A DNA stretch of 64,000 nucleotides, taken from Oxalobacteraceae bacterium (GTDB lineage Bacteria; Pseudomonadota; Gammaproteobacteria; Burkholderiales; Burkholderiaceae_D). How positions within the stretch are numbered: the stretch's first letter is position 1; every line of letters begins with the position of its first letter. The notes beneath the pieces were generated by a model, which did no database searches, was not told the DNA's origin, and worked only from the letters and a program-made list of their open reading frames with translations. Below are positions 47,594 through 56,468 of the stretch, one piece after another. The DNA lies in NCBI GenBank assembly GCA_003537575.1, contig DPRS01000029.1:56917-120916 (forward strand), in the 5' to 3' direction. Made by a program: the position numbers and the translations under genes.

Positions 47594-47807
47594 GAATTAC
47601 TCCCTTTAAAGAATTTCTTAACTGCACCGTCAATTTGCAAAAATATTTTCTTTTTTGTAATTTGATTATATTTTTGTCATTTAATATTATCACTAAATTA
47701 ATTATTTCATTATTATTTGCACAACAATTCAGATATACTAACCGAAACATTATTCAAAAGACAATTTTTATTTTAATATTTTTGCAATTTTTACCAACTT
47801 AAGAAAA
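47594..47807. promoter_or_regulatory. Very AT-rich divergent promoter region of T6SS blocks B and C
   Basis: 214 bases between the TPR lipoprotein (leftward) and tssJ (rightward), strikingly AT-rich against GC-rich neighbours. Leftward, GTGATA and TATAAT form a good promoter (see 47665-47693). Rightward, TATACT at 47734-47739 is a good -10, though its -35 (TTATTA, near 47710) is poor. No sigma-54 GG-N10-GC element was found. Homopolymer-like A/T tracts would suit an H-NS-family silencer (inference). Confidence 0.6.
47665..47693 (-). promoter_or_regulatory. Candidate sigma-70 promoter of the T6SS sheath operon
   Basis: On the minus strand, -35 GTGATA (47693-47688), a 17-base spacer and a perfect -10 TATAAT (47670-47665) lie about 70 bases upstream of the TPR lipoprotein ATG. 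Four of six -35 bases match consensus. It would drive the nine genes from the lipoprotein to tssA. Confidence 0.6.
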
Positions 47808-48509
47808 GTGCCAACACAACAGGCCGGAGCGAGATGCGTGCGTAATCGAAACAAAAAGGGAGCAGCTATTTCTCTCAGACAGAAAAGAACATGCCAAGCC
47901 AAATCGCAAACTTGCCAAGCTCGTCTCATGCTTTTGCTGGCAAGCTGTCTTTTGTTGACCGGCTGTAGTGCGGCGGTAAAAGTTGCTGCCGACGTACTCG
48001 CCGAAAAAGCGTTGGGAGCAATGGGCATCAAGGTGGAGAATCCAAACGCGCCGCGTCCCGCCAAGACAGTGCAACTGCGCCTGGAAACCGCGCAAGACAT
48101 GAATGCCGGCGATGATGGCCAGGGGCTCTCTACCGTCTTCCGGGTTTATAAACTGAAGGAGCAGAACGCTTTTATGGCGACGCCCTATTCCGCCTTTGGA
48201 AATCCCGAAAGGGAAAAATCCGCCTTTGGCCAGGATTTGCTGGAAGTGCGGGAAATGATTTTGTCGCCTGGCGAAATTCTCGATCTGAAGGAAAAAGTCC
48301 CGGCAGACTCCGGTTATCTGGGGACTGTCGCCCTGTATCGCCAGCCTAGTCCGCAACGCTGGCGCTTCGTCTTCGCCGCCGCCGATTCGGAAAAAAACGG
48401 CATCACCCTCGGCTTGCATGCCTGCGCGATGACCGCGACCAGCACGCCGCCGGTAGGCATGACCCTGAATGAAAGCGCCTTGCTGTCTTCAGCACGCTGC
48501 AAACGATGA
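47808..48509 (+). CDS. tssJ: T6SS outer-membrane lipoprotein TssJ (SciN)
   Basis: A lipoprotein that anchors TssM to the outer membrane. The hydrophobic run MLLLASCLLLTGC gives the lipobox, and the mature part (AAVKVAADVLAEKALGAMGI, then TVQLRLETAQDMNAGDDGQGLSTVFRVYKL) matches the family, including the loop that contacts TssM. The start is uncertain. The GTG at 47808 (233 residues) puts 40 residues, many basic, before the hydrophobic core. ATG 47928 gives only 12 residues before the lipobox Cys and no basic n-region. I keep the GTG for its basic residues, but neither start has a good Shine-Dalgarno sequence. Confidence 0.85.
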   Translation: MPTQQAGARCVRNRNKKGAAISLRQKRTCQAKSQTCQARLMLLLASCLLLTGCSAAVKVAADVLAEKALGAMGIKVENPNAPRPAKTVQLRLETAQDMNAGDDGQGLSTVFRVYKLKEQNAFMATPYSAFGNPEREKSAFGQDLLEVREMILSPGEILDLKEKVPADSGYLGTVALYRQPSPQRWRFVFAAADSEKNGITLGLHACAMTATSTPPVGMTLNESALLSSARCKR

Positions 48510-48545
48510 ATTCCCCGTCCACTTGATTACCAGAACGCCAAGTCC

Positions 48546-49895
48546 ATGAATCCACTCTCAAAAATTCTCTGGGGCGAAGGCCTGTTCCTGCGTCCCCAGC
48601 ATTTTCAGCGTCAGGATCTTTACCATGAGGCGCGCCTGACCGAATTCAGCCGCGCCGCGCATCCTTATCTGTGGGGGATACGCAAGCTGAAGATCGACAC
48701 CGATGCGCTGGCCTCGGGCATTTTGCGCGTTGCCGAACTGAGCGCCATTCTGCCGGACGGCGAGCTCGTGAATGCGCCCGACTGCGACGAATTGCCGGAT
48801 CCGGTCAATCTGGCCGAGATCGACAATGTCGGCAACGGCCTGACTTTTTACGTCGCCCTGCCCTATCTGCGCGACTTCGGCCCGAATTTTTCCGCGCAGC
48901 GCGAAACTACCGGGCAGGTGCTGCGCTATTACCAGCACGATGAAGCCGCCCCGGATCTGTACACCAACGCCATCGAATCGGAACTGTCGGTGCTGAAAAA
49001 ATCGCTGCGCCTGCTTTCGGACCGCGACAACCGTGAACAGACCATCTCGATTCCGGTGGCGCGCGTGCGCGCCAACAGTTCCGGCGGCTATGAACTGGAC
49101 CAGGCCTTCGTGCCGCCATCCCTGTCGATCAAGGCGGCCCCACAGATTTTTCTGCAGGTGAGGCGCCTGATGGAAATCCTGCAAGCCAAGGCCCAGGCGC
49201 TGTACGGATATCACCGCGAGCCCTCACAAAATATCGTCGAATTCCGCTCCGGCGATATCGCCTCGTTCTGGCTGCTGCATACGGTAAACACCGCCTTCGC
49301 CTCGCTGCAGCACCTTTACCACCACCCGGCGCTACACCCGGAGCGCCTGTTCCATGAATTGCTCACGCTGGCCGGCCAGCTGCTGACCTTTTCCAAGGCC
49401 TATTCGCTGGCGGACCTGCCGATCTACAACCATGCCAATCCGGGGCCGGAATTCATCAAGCTCGACCAGATCATCCGTGAACTGATCGAAACCGTGATTT
49501 CGGCGCGCTATTTCAACATCGCCCTGGCGGAAGTCAAACCGGCCTTTCATCTGGGACGCATTGATTCGGAAAAAGTCACCAGCAACGCGGCCTTCTATAT
49601 TTCCGTGGCAGCCGATATGCCGCCGGCGGAACTGGTAGAAGCCGTGCCGCAAAGGATCAAGATTGGCGCCCCCGACGATGTGGAAAAAATCGTTTCCTCG
49701 GCCATGCCGGGCGTGCGCCTGATGGCGGCGCCCCAGGTGCCCGCTTCCATTCCGGTGCGCCCGGGCTGCTATTACTTTTCGGTGGAGCCGCACGGCCCGC
49801 TGTATGAGCGCATGGTTGCGGCCAGCGCCATCATGATTTACGTGCCCGCCGTCTTCAAGAACTTCAACCTCGAACTGATCGCCGTCGCCCAATGA
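48546..49895 (+). CDS. tssK: T6SS baseplate protein TssK
   Basis: A 449-residue trimeric adaptor that joins the baseplate to the TssJLM membrane complex. The N-terminal PLSKILWGEGLFLRPQHFQRQDLYHE is the family signature. Central FWLLHTVNTAFASLQHLYHHPALHPERLF and C-terminal CYYFSVEPHGPLYERMV are also conserved. The stop overlaps the tssL ATG (ATGA). A broken copy of bases 49605-49769 of this gene type occurs at 56218-56382. Confidence 0.97.
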   Translation: MNPLSKILWGEGLFLRPQHFQRQDLYHEARLTEFSRAAHPYLWGIRKLKIDTDALASGILRVAELSAILPDGELVNAPDCDELPDPVNLAEIDNVGNGLTFYVALPYLRDFGPNFSAQRETTGQVLRYYQHDEAAPDLYTNAIESELSVLKKSLRLLSDRDNREQTISIPVARVRANSSGGYELDQAFVPPSLSIKAAPQIFLQVRRLMEILQAKAQALYGYHREPSQNIVEFRSGDIASFWLLHTVNTAFASLQHLYHHPALHPERLFHELLTLAGQLLTFSKAYSLADLPIYNHANPGPEFIKLDQIIRELIETVISARYFNIALAEVKPAFHLGRIDSEKVTSNAAFYISVAADMPPAELVEAVPQRIKIGAPDDVEKIVSSAMPGVRLMAAPQVPASIPVRPGCYYFSVEPHGPLYERMVAASAIMIYVPAVFKNFNLELIAVAQ

Positions 49896-50665
49896 AAATC
49901 AATACCATCGCTCCCTCCCTGTACGCCGAAGGCACGCCGCTGCGCCAGGATGCCAATCCCGCCAACCGCACCCTGGTCGACATGCTGCACGATGGCTTTT
50001 ACCTCTTGCTGCTGCTGAAGAACCGCTATGTACCCAATGATGCGGCGCAGTTCGCTGCCCAGGTGCGCCGCCTGCTTGATGGCTTCGAACGGAATGCTCG
50101 CCTGAAAAATGTCTCGGTGGACGATATCTACGCGGCCAAATACGCTTTTTGCGCGGCGGTCGATGAAACCATCCTCTCCACCGATTCGCCGATCCGCGAC
50201 GAATGGGAACGTTCGCCTCTGCAGCTGATCCTGTTCGGCGACCAGCTGGCCGGCGAGCACTTCTACAACGAACTGGAAACCGTGCGTCATCGCGGGGTCG
50301 CCAGCGTCGAGACGCTGGAGGTTTTCTATATGTGCCTGCTGACCGGCTTCCAGGGCAAGTACATGCTGGAGAGCAAAGAAAAACTCAATTATCTGATCGC
50401 CACGCTGGACAAGGAAATCGCCCACCTGAAGGGCAAGCGCGCGCAATTCGCCCCACACTGGAAATCGCCAGACAGCATCAGGCACATGATGCGCGCCGAA
50501 ATCCCCCTGTGGATTATCGGCGCCGCATTTGCACTCTTCGGCGTGGCGATCTACGCCACGCTCAACTGGCATCTGGCTGACCACACCAATACCACCCTCG
50601 GCGCCTATTACGACATCGTCAAGCTGGCGCCGAAAATCGCCAATATCACGATCAGCCTGCCTTGA
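49892..50665 (+). CDS. tssL: T6SS membrane protein TssL (DotU/IcmH)
   Basis: A 257-residue inner-membrane protein with a helical cytoplasmic domain (NRTLVDMLHDGFYLLLLLKN, FCAAVDETIL, EFYMCLLTGFQGKY-like blocks at about 28-155) and one C-terminal transmembrane segment near 208-228 (IPLWIIGAAFALFGVAIY). It forms the membrane complex with TssM and TssJ. There is no OmpA-like extension, so peptidoglycan binding is probably supplied by the separate OmpA-domain gene at 35924. The start overlaps the tssK stop by 4 bases. Confidence 0.95.
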   Translation: MKINTIAPSLYAEGTPLRQDANPANRTLVDMLHDGFYLLLLLKNRYVPNDAAQFAAQVRRLLDGFERNARLKNVSVDDIYAAKYAFCAAVDETILSTDSPIRDEWERSPLQLILFGDQLAGEHFYNELETVRHRGVASVETLEVFYMCLLTGFQGKYMLESKEKLNYLIATLDKEIAHLKGKRAQFAPHWKSPDSIRHMMRAEIPLWIIGAAFALFGVAIYATLNWHLADHTNTTLGAYYDIVKLAPKIANITISLP

Positions 50666-50726
50666 GGTGAATTGAACTGTCTTGTAGCGCCACCGTTCCC
50701 CACTTATTTATGCGGAGCCGTAAAAA

Positions 50727-53564
50727 ATGCCAGACGATTCCGGATTGCCTCCATCCCTGCTTCCTGCCAGCCTTACCGGGCTGATCGGCACGGGCCGACA
50801 AGCTTTCTTGCAAAGCCTGTCGCAGCATGCCCGCCTGCTGACCATCGATACGCCGCTGGAACAGGGCGCCCTGCTGGTTGAGCGCTTCTCCGGGCGCGAA
50901 GCCATGTCTGAGCTGTTTCGCTTCGATGTGGATTGCCTTTCCACATCGGCGAACTTCGAATTGAAGGCCTTGACCGACCACGAAGTGACGCTACGCCTGA
51001 TGTGCGCCGACGGCACGACGCGGCCTTTTCATGGCATCGTGACGTCTTCCCTGCAACTGGGCAGCGATGGCGCGCTGACACGCTACCGGCTGACGCTGGC
51101 ACCGTGGATGCAGCGCCTGACGCAGCGGCGCGACAGCTATGTCTTTCAGGACAAGAGCGTGCTGGAGATCATCGAGGATGTGCTGCGCGATTATCCCTAT
51201 GCCAGCTACCGATTCGATGTGAAGACAGAACTTCCGCAGCGGTCGGTCACCATGCAATACCGCGAAAGCGATTATGACTTCATCGCGCGGCTGCTGGCCG
51301 AGGAAGGCTTGAACTTCTATTTTTCGCATGACGATGAGCAAACGGGCGACACGGCTGCGCAGGGAAACAGCGGCGCGGAAAAGACAGCCGGCCAGGCTCG
51401 CCACCGCTTCGTGGTCTTTGACGACAACTCTTTCCTTGCGCCCTGCGCGCAACCCGTCATCCGCTACAATCGCGCTTCCGCCACCGAAACCGCCGATACC
51501 GTCACGCTGTTCGGCAAGCGCCATCAGGTTCAGGCTAACGCCGTCACGCTGGCCAACTGGGATTACAAGAAGCTCGTGGCTACCGCCGCCGAGGATGTGG
51601 TCGCGGAGGCTCCCGATGCCTTGCCACCCCTGGAAATCTATGAAGGCGCCGGGGCTTACCGCTACACCGACGAAGCCGAGAGTAGCCGCATCGCGCGGAT
51701 GCGTGCCGAATCGCTGCAGTTTGCGCAACAGGTCTGTCATGCAGAAAGTTCGGTACGCTCACTGGCGGTGGGTGCCTGGTTTACGCTGACAGGCGCCGAT
51801 GGCGAATCTGTCGGTAACGACAATGAATTTGCCGTGCTGGCTATCGAGCACAGCGGCGCCAACAATCTCTTCGCCGGCATGCCAGGACTCGCCCTTCAGG
51901 ATGGTGCCGAGCCGGGCACTTACCGCAACCGCTTCACCTGTTCTCCACGTACGTTGCCCATCCGGCCGCGCTACTGGAAACCCAAGCCGGTGTCGCCCGG
52001 CGGGCAGGTCGCTCTGGTGGTCGGTGTGGCCGGCGAGGAAATCACTACCGAGCGCGACCACCGCGTCAAAATCCAGTTCCCCTGGCAGCGCGGCGATGCG
52101 GCAGTCGCCGGCCAGAGCATGCACCCAGCCGACTCGAACGCTCCCGGCAACGAAACGGCCGGCACCTGGGTGCGCGTGGTGGAACCCGCTGCGGGCGCCA
52201 ACTGGGGCGGCAGCTTCATTCCCCGCATCGGCCAGGAAGTGCAGGTCGATTTCGTCGGCGGCGACATCGACCGCCACGTCGTCACCGGCCAGGTCTATAA
52301 CGGCAGCGATACCCCTCCCTTCCATGGCGCCGACAACCATCCAGGCGCACTGGCAGGGTTCAAAACAAAGGAATACGCCGGTGACGGCTATTCGCAATGG
52401 GTGATGGACGATACGCCGGGGCAGCTGCGGCAGACCTTCGCCACCAGCCATGCCGGCAGCCAGCTCAATCTCGGTTATCTGATCCGCCAGAACGGCAACC
52501 TGCGCGGCGGCTATCGCGGCAACGGGCTGGAACTGACCACCGATGCCTGGAGTATTTTGCGCGCCAGGCGTGGGCTGTTCGTCACCACGTCGCAGCGGGC
52601 GCAAGCCGTGTCGACGCAACTGGATAGCGAGGAAGCACAAGGCAAGCTGAAGGCCGCCGGAGAACTGGCGCAGGCTTTGTCGGAGGCGTCGGTGCAGCAC
52701 CAAGCCTCTTCACTGTCCACGCCAGAGGGGATGAAGAAGCTGGGAGAAACGCTGCAGGGCAAGGACAGTGCCGATGGTGGCGAAGCTCCTGCCTTTGCTG
52801 CGCCGGTTGGCGTATTCGACAGCGCCGCAGCCATCAATATCGCCACACCCGCCACCAGCCTGGCTTTTGCCGGGCAGGATCTGACCCAGACTGCGCATCT
52901 GGCCATGCGCGTGACGGCGGGCCAGGCGGTGTCGGTAGTATCGGCCAAAACGGCATCGCTCTTCACCCACGCCGGCGGGGCCAAGATCATTGCCGGCAAC
53001 AGCCCAGTGTCCGTGCAGGCACATACCGGGGCAATGGATGTGCTGGCGGATCAGGCCATGACGGTCACGTCCAGCAATGGCAGCGTGAAGGTGCAGGCCA
53101 AGGAGGAAATCCTGCTGAATGCGGGTGGCGGCTATATCCGGCTCAAGGACGGGAATATCGATATCCATTGCCCGTCGAGCGTGTCGGTCAAGGGAGCGTC
53201 GCATGATTTCAAGGGGCCGGCGAGCGGGAGTGCGAGTTTGCCGGCGCTGCCGGATACAATCGTTTCGTTACAACCGCTTAAGCCTAATGAGATAGAAATT
53301 CAGCATCTATACCATGATAACGAGGCGTTAAAAAACACACCTTATATCGCAATTCTGGCCGACGGCAGCAAGCGGCAAGGACAGACCGATGGTAATGGCA
53401 CTGTGCGCCTACGTAATATCCCTCCTGGATTAATAAAAATCCAATACAAGCCCGATCCGCGCCCCTATCAAGTGAAAGCAAAATCCGACAATCCCGATCA
53501 CAAGCCTAATATAAGTGGCATAGATTTCGATGTGCTTTTTAGCAAATATGGAGCAAAAGTATGA
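50727..53564 (+). CDS. vgrG: VgrG spike protein with C-terminal transthyretin-like extension
   Basis: A 945-residue spike (TssI). After about 40 extra residues come the gp27-like part (LVERFSGREAMSELFRFDVDCLS; MQYRESDYDFIARLLAEEGLNFYF), the gp5 OB region (DHRVKIQFPWQRGD near 450) and the SFIPRIGQEVQVDFVGGD block. A DUF2345 beta-helix covers about 690-840. The last 95 residues (from about KPNEIEIQHLY) form a small beta domain with DGNGTVRLRNIPPG, like the transthyretin-type adaptors that dock effectors. Base composition turns AT-rich exactly there, near 53275. The next gene overlaps by 4 bases, marking it as the likely cargo. Confidence 0.95.
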   Translation: MPDDSGLPPSLLPASLTGLIGTGRQAFLQSLSQHARLLTIDTPLEQGALLVERFSGREAMSELFRFDVDCLSTSANFELKALTDHEVTLRLMCADGTTRPFHGIVTSSLQLGSDGALTRYRLTLAPWMQRLTQRRDSYVFQDKSVLEIIEDVLRDYPYASYRFDVKTELPQRSVTMQYRESDYDFIARLLAEEGLNFYFSHDDEQTGDTAAQGNSGAEKTAGQARHRFVVFDDNSFLAPCAQPVIRYNRASATETADTVTLFGKRHQVQANAVTLANWDYKKLVATAAEDVVAEAPDALPPLEIYEGAGAYRYTDEAESSRIARMRAESLQFAQQVCHAESSVRSLAVGAWFTLTGADGESVGNDNEFAVLAIEHSGANNLFAGMPGLALQDGAEPGTYRNRFTCSPRTLPIRPRYWKPKPVSPGGQVALVVGVAGEEITTERDHRVKIQFPWQRGDAAVAGQSMHPADSNAPGNETAGTWVRVVEPAAGANWGGSFIPRIGQEVQVDFVGGDIDRHVVTGQVYNGSDTPPFHGADNHPGALAGFKTKEYAGDGYSQWVMDDTPGQLRQTFATSHAGSQLNLGYLIRQNGNLRGGYRGNGLELTTDAWSILRARRGLFVTTSQRAQAVSTQLDSEEAQGKLKAAGELAQALSEASVQHQASSLSTPEGMKKLGETLQGKDSADGGEAPAFAAPVGVFDSAAAINIATPATSLAFAGQDLTQTAHLAMRVTAGQAVSVVSAKTASLFTHAGGAKIIAGNSPVSVQAHTGAMDVLADQAMTVTSSNGSVKVQAKEEILLNAGGGYIRLKDGNIDIHCPSSVSVKGASHDFKGPASGSASLPALPDTIVSLQPLKPNEIEIQHLYHDNEALKNTPYIAILADGSKRQGQTDGNGTVRLRNIPPGLIKIQYKPDPRPYQVKAKSDNPDHKPNISGIDFDVLFSKYGAKV

Positions 53565-55024
53565 GCTGGGGGGCATTCAAAGAAACTTCATTTGAAGTTG
53601 GGAGCTGGTTGTATGGCGCCTTGCAAGGGGGATTCAATGAAAAACAAACCATTGGGCAAGTCACTACTGATGCTGTCATTAGCATGTTTCCAATTGCAGG
53701 TGAGATTACCGCAGCACGAGATGTCATAGCTAGCTCCATCAGATTGTCTCAATCCCCGGAAAAACGCCAAGAAGTTGTGGAGTGGGTAATGCTCATTCTT
53801 CCACTGCTAGCCTTAATTCCCTTGTTAGGTGGAGCGCTCAAAGGCGTAGGGAAACTACTTCTCATGGTTGGCAAGCATGTTGATGAAGACAAAAAGATTT
53901 TGGAAGCCATTATTAGCCTACTCAACAAAGTTGGACATGGCGATGCTGTTCGATTTATCAAAAATCTGGATTTCACTGAGTATCGCAAACCGATCGTCGA
54001 TGGCGTCAATAGCACATGCGAACGCATCAAAGCCGCGTTATCGCATGCTCAAAAGAGAATGGGATCAATATTGCCGCAGGCAGTCATTGATCGGTTTAAT
54101 TGGCTTAGCGAGCAATTAAATGCACTACAAAACTTGGCTAGCAAGATGGTGCCTCAAGCGCTCAAGGACTTAAACAATCGCTTGAAATATATCCAGAAAC
54201 TGATGTATGAAGGCGAGTGGCATATGATTCCTGGATCGGGTAAAGCAATCACGAGAGAGACGGAAGCAAGGCTTGTCACCAAGGCAGGAAGGATGGAATG
54301 GGAGCTAAAAAATGCACCATATCCGCAAAACGAAGTAGCTGATTTCAAATATAAAGATGGATGGCCGAATTTTACTGATACGACAGAATATAAAATTGAA
54401 AAAGGAAACGCTATCATCAAATCCTTCCATGGCATGATGAATCCAGTGGAGCTCAAAGAAGGAACTGTCATTTATCGCGTAATCGATCACAAATTTGGTG
54501 AGCCAAACGGTGCCTATTGGATGTATGTTGACCCAAAAAGCATCAAAGGCTGGTACTGGCGTGTGAAGTTCGCTGTGCTGCAAAGCTGGAGCCATAACGG
54601 CAAATATGTGAAATACATAATACCAAAAGGAAAATCTCTGCGTGCATGGGAAGGCAAGGTATCCAGCCAGATTGAGAATGACATTATGCGCAACAGCCGA
54701 GACGTAAAGAATTTAAAGGTTCCGAATGAAGGATTCGGACAATATTTGGAAGGCGGAGAGGCCCAATTATTTATTGATTTCAAATTTACTGCTAATAAGT
54801 GGGCAGCAAGCGAGGTCTCGCTTCTTAAAAAACTCGATACCAACTGGGTTGATCACATGGGAATTAATCTCATACCGAAGACAGCTGGCGTGCAAAAACT
54901 CGGTCAATATGTGGAAGAACAAAAGACACTTGCATCAGCCAACCTGTCTACCGCCGCAAATCAGTCAGGGAAATCTGTACGGAGCGCCAATCAAGATGTG
55001 GCCAGAACGCAAAGAGCCTATTAA
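53561..55024 (+). CDS. Candidate T6SS effector with unrecognised C-terminal toxin domain
   Basis: 487 residues, AT-rich, overlapping vgrG by ATGA. Residues 1-110 resemble the N-terminal region of polymorphic T6SS toxins (GALQGGFNEKQTIGQVTTDAVISMFP, then a hydrophobic stretch at 75-104), probably a trafficking module. A helical segment follows to about 215. The C-terminal part, about 295-410, has a pattern of GTVIYRV (Arg306), GAYW, KYIIPKGKSLRAWEG and YLEGGEAQLFI (395-405). This recalls the R...G...Gln layout of TNT/ADP-ribosyltransferase-fold NAD-acting toxins, but the likeness is weak and by eye. No nuclease or lipase motif is seen. Position before immunity-like genes supports the effector call more than the toxin fold. 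Confidence 0.75.
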   Translation: MSWGAFKETSFEVGSWLYGALQGGFNEKQTIGQVTTDAVISMFPIAGEITAARDVIASSIRLSQSPEKRQEVVEWVMLILPLLALIPLLGGALKGVGKLLLMVGKHVDEDKKILEAIISLLNKVGHGDAVRFIKNLDFTEYRKPIVDGVNSTCERIKAALSHAQKRMGSILPQAVIDRFNWLSEQLNALQNLASKMVPQALKDLNNRLKYIQKLMYEGEWHMIPGSGKAITRETEARLVTKAGRMEWELKNAPYPQNEVADFKYKDGWPNFTDTTEYKIEKGNAIIKSFHGMMNPVELKEGTVIYRVIDHKFGEPNGAYWMYVDPKSIKGWYWRVKFAVLQSWSHNGKYVKYIIPKGKSLRAWEGKVSSQIENDIMRNSRDVKNLKVPNEGFGQYLEGGEAQLFIDFKFTANKWAASEVSLLKKLDTNWVDHMGINLIPKTAGVQKLGQYVEEQKTLASANLSTAANQSGKSVRSANQDVARTQRAY

Positions 55025-55032
55025 GGATAATA

Positions 55033-56163
55033 ATGAACAACGATACCTTTGCACATCGTCGTGCCTTTTATTTATTAAAAAAATACAGCAGTTATACGTG
55101 GTGTGCGGAGATTTTTCGCCTGACAAAACAGTTTGCCGAGGAGCTTGAACAGATTCTACGCAACCCGCCGCCAATGTTTTCGCCCGTGCTGGACTTGGAC
55201 GAGATGTATATAAACGATTGCTGGCATGCATGCAGCAAGATGGAAGAAGGCTTGGCATTAATATTAAAAACTGACCGCACGACCGGCTACACGAAGTTTG
55301 CCGAAGGTTCTGGTTTTCCAGGTTCTGGTATGTATGGTGAGGCCGACCGTGGTGCACCTTGCCGCTACATCAGCAACAGCCATACAGATGCTAAATATCG
55401 TGCATTAGGTTATTCTGGGGATTACCGAACAGTTTCCAGCGGTTTATTTTCACTGCTCGAGCAAGCGATGGTATTAGAAACTTATGAAAATCCAACTATT
55501 CACATCGGTCCGGATAGTATATGGAGCCACCCAGAATCTTTAAACAACCGCTTTTGGCCTCGTCCCATCACGGACAATTTAAGAGAATCAATATATCCAG
55601 TATTCCGAGGGCATCCCTCGCAATTACCAGCCGTACCTAAATCTGACAACGGCGCGCCAACAATCATATCGGGCGAGGAAGTGCTAATTACTGGGATATG
55701 GCAGCCTGAAATACTTAAGCCCCTAGATAAAAAAACTTTGGCGTTAATTGGTGGAATTCAATCCTACTGCATGAATTTTTTGGTACAAGGATATTCCGCT
55801 CCCAATATGGTTCCAGAATCAGCATACGAACTTTGGGCAAAGACTGGGGACGGGCCCACCTACCTTAAATCAACTCATGGAGCTGTCCGCTGGCGTCTGC
55901 TTTGGGCCGATGATCGCTACGGCAAAAACAACATTCCCGAAGAAGAAAAAGATTATTTACGCTCCGCCCCCCCAGCAACCGTAGCGTCTCTTAAAATTGA
56001 AAAATCACGCATAGCCGGCGGTCAATCCTGCTCGAAAACCGGCTACTGGTTCACCCCAGCCCAAGCCAATTCCCGCCGCCATTTCAAGGAAGGCGAGATC
56101 ATGCCCGAGATAGGATCGGATTACGGCACCACCATTTGGCAATGGGATAGCAATCAGGGTTAA
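55033..56163 (+). CDS. Immunity-like protein (Imm71/Imm72 type), copy 1
   Basis: A 376-residue soluble protein 8 bases after the effector stop, the expected place for its cognate immunity gene. The N-terminal RRAFYLLKKYSSYTWCAEIF and the C-terminal CSKTGYWFTPAQANSRRHFKEGEIMPE, followed by YGTTIWQWDS, match the style of Imm71/Imm72-type proteins; that family name is from memory and needs a profile search. It contains no signal peptide or membrane segment, so protection would be cytoplasmic. The first two thirds differ from copy 2, while the last 45 residues are nearly the same. The gene is AT-rich except for its 3' end. Confidence 0.75.
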   Translation: MNNDTFAHRRAFYLLKKYSSYTWCAEIFRLTKQFAEELEQILRNPPPMFSPVLDLDEMYINDCWHACSKMEEGLALILKTDRTTGYTKFAEGSGFPGSGMYGEADRGAPCRYISNSHTDAKYRALGYSGDYRTVSSGLFSLLEQAMVLETYENPTIHIGPDSIWSHPESLNNRFWPRPITDNLRESIYPVFRGHPSQLPAVPKSDNGAPTIISGEEVLITGIWQPEILKPLDKKTLALIGGIQSYCMNFLVQGYSAPNMVPESAYELWAKTGDGPTYLKSTHGAVRWRLLWADDRYGKNNIPEEEKDYLRSAPPATVASLKIEKSRIAGGQSCSKTGYWFTPAQANSRRHFKEGEIMPEIGSDYGTTIWQWDSNQG

Positions 56164-56468
56164 TCAAGAAAAACACACGTCACTGGACCCGGACGCTTCG
56201 CGCCGGTCACCTCCTCGGTGGCGGCCGACATGCCGCCGGCGGAACTGGTGGAAGCCGTGCCGCAAAGGATCAAGATCGGTGCCCCCGACGATGTCGAAAA
56301 GATCGTTTCCTCGGCTATGCCGGGTGTATGCCTGATGGCTGCACCATAGATGCCGGCCGCAATCTTCGTGCGTCCGAACTGCAAAAAATGTCCGTAATGT
56401 ACTGCAACAGTCGAGAAATTGGGCATCCAAGAATATGCAACTAAAACAATAAAAACAGGAACAAACCA
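56164..56468. pseudogene. Intergenic gap holding a 165-bp tssK remnant
   Basis: Positions 56218-56382 align without gaps to 49605-49769 of tssK, about 83% identical by hand count. In frame it reads VAADMPPAELVEAVPQ and continues through VEKIVSSAMPGV before a TAG at 56347-56349 where tssK has CAG. The 5' and 3' parts of the gene are absent. Most early differences are at third codon positions. The remaining roughly 140 bases of the gap show nothing else. The plus-strand frame of the remnant matches that of tssK. Confidence 0.9.

Noticed and set aside
47560..47600. Possible sigma-54 site TGGCAC...GC before the T6SS sheath operon
   Set aside because: The spacing between GG and GC is 12 bases instead of 10, and it lies within the lipoprotein coding sequence.
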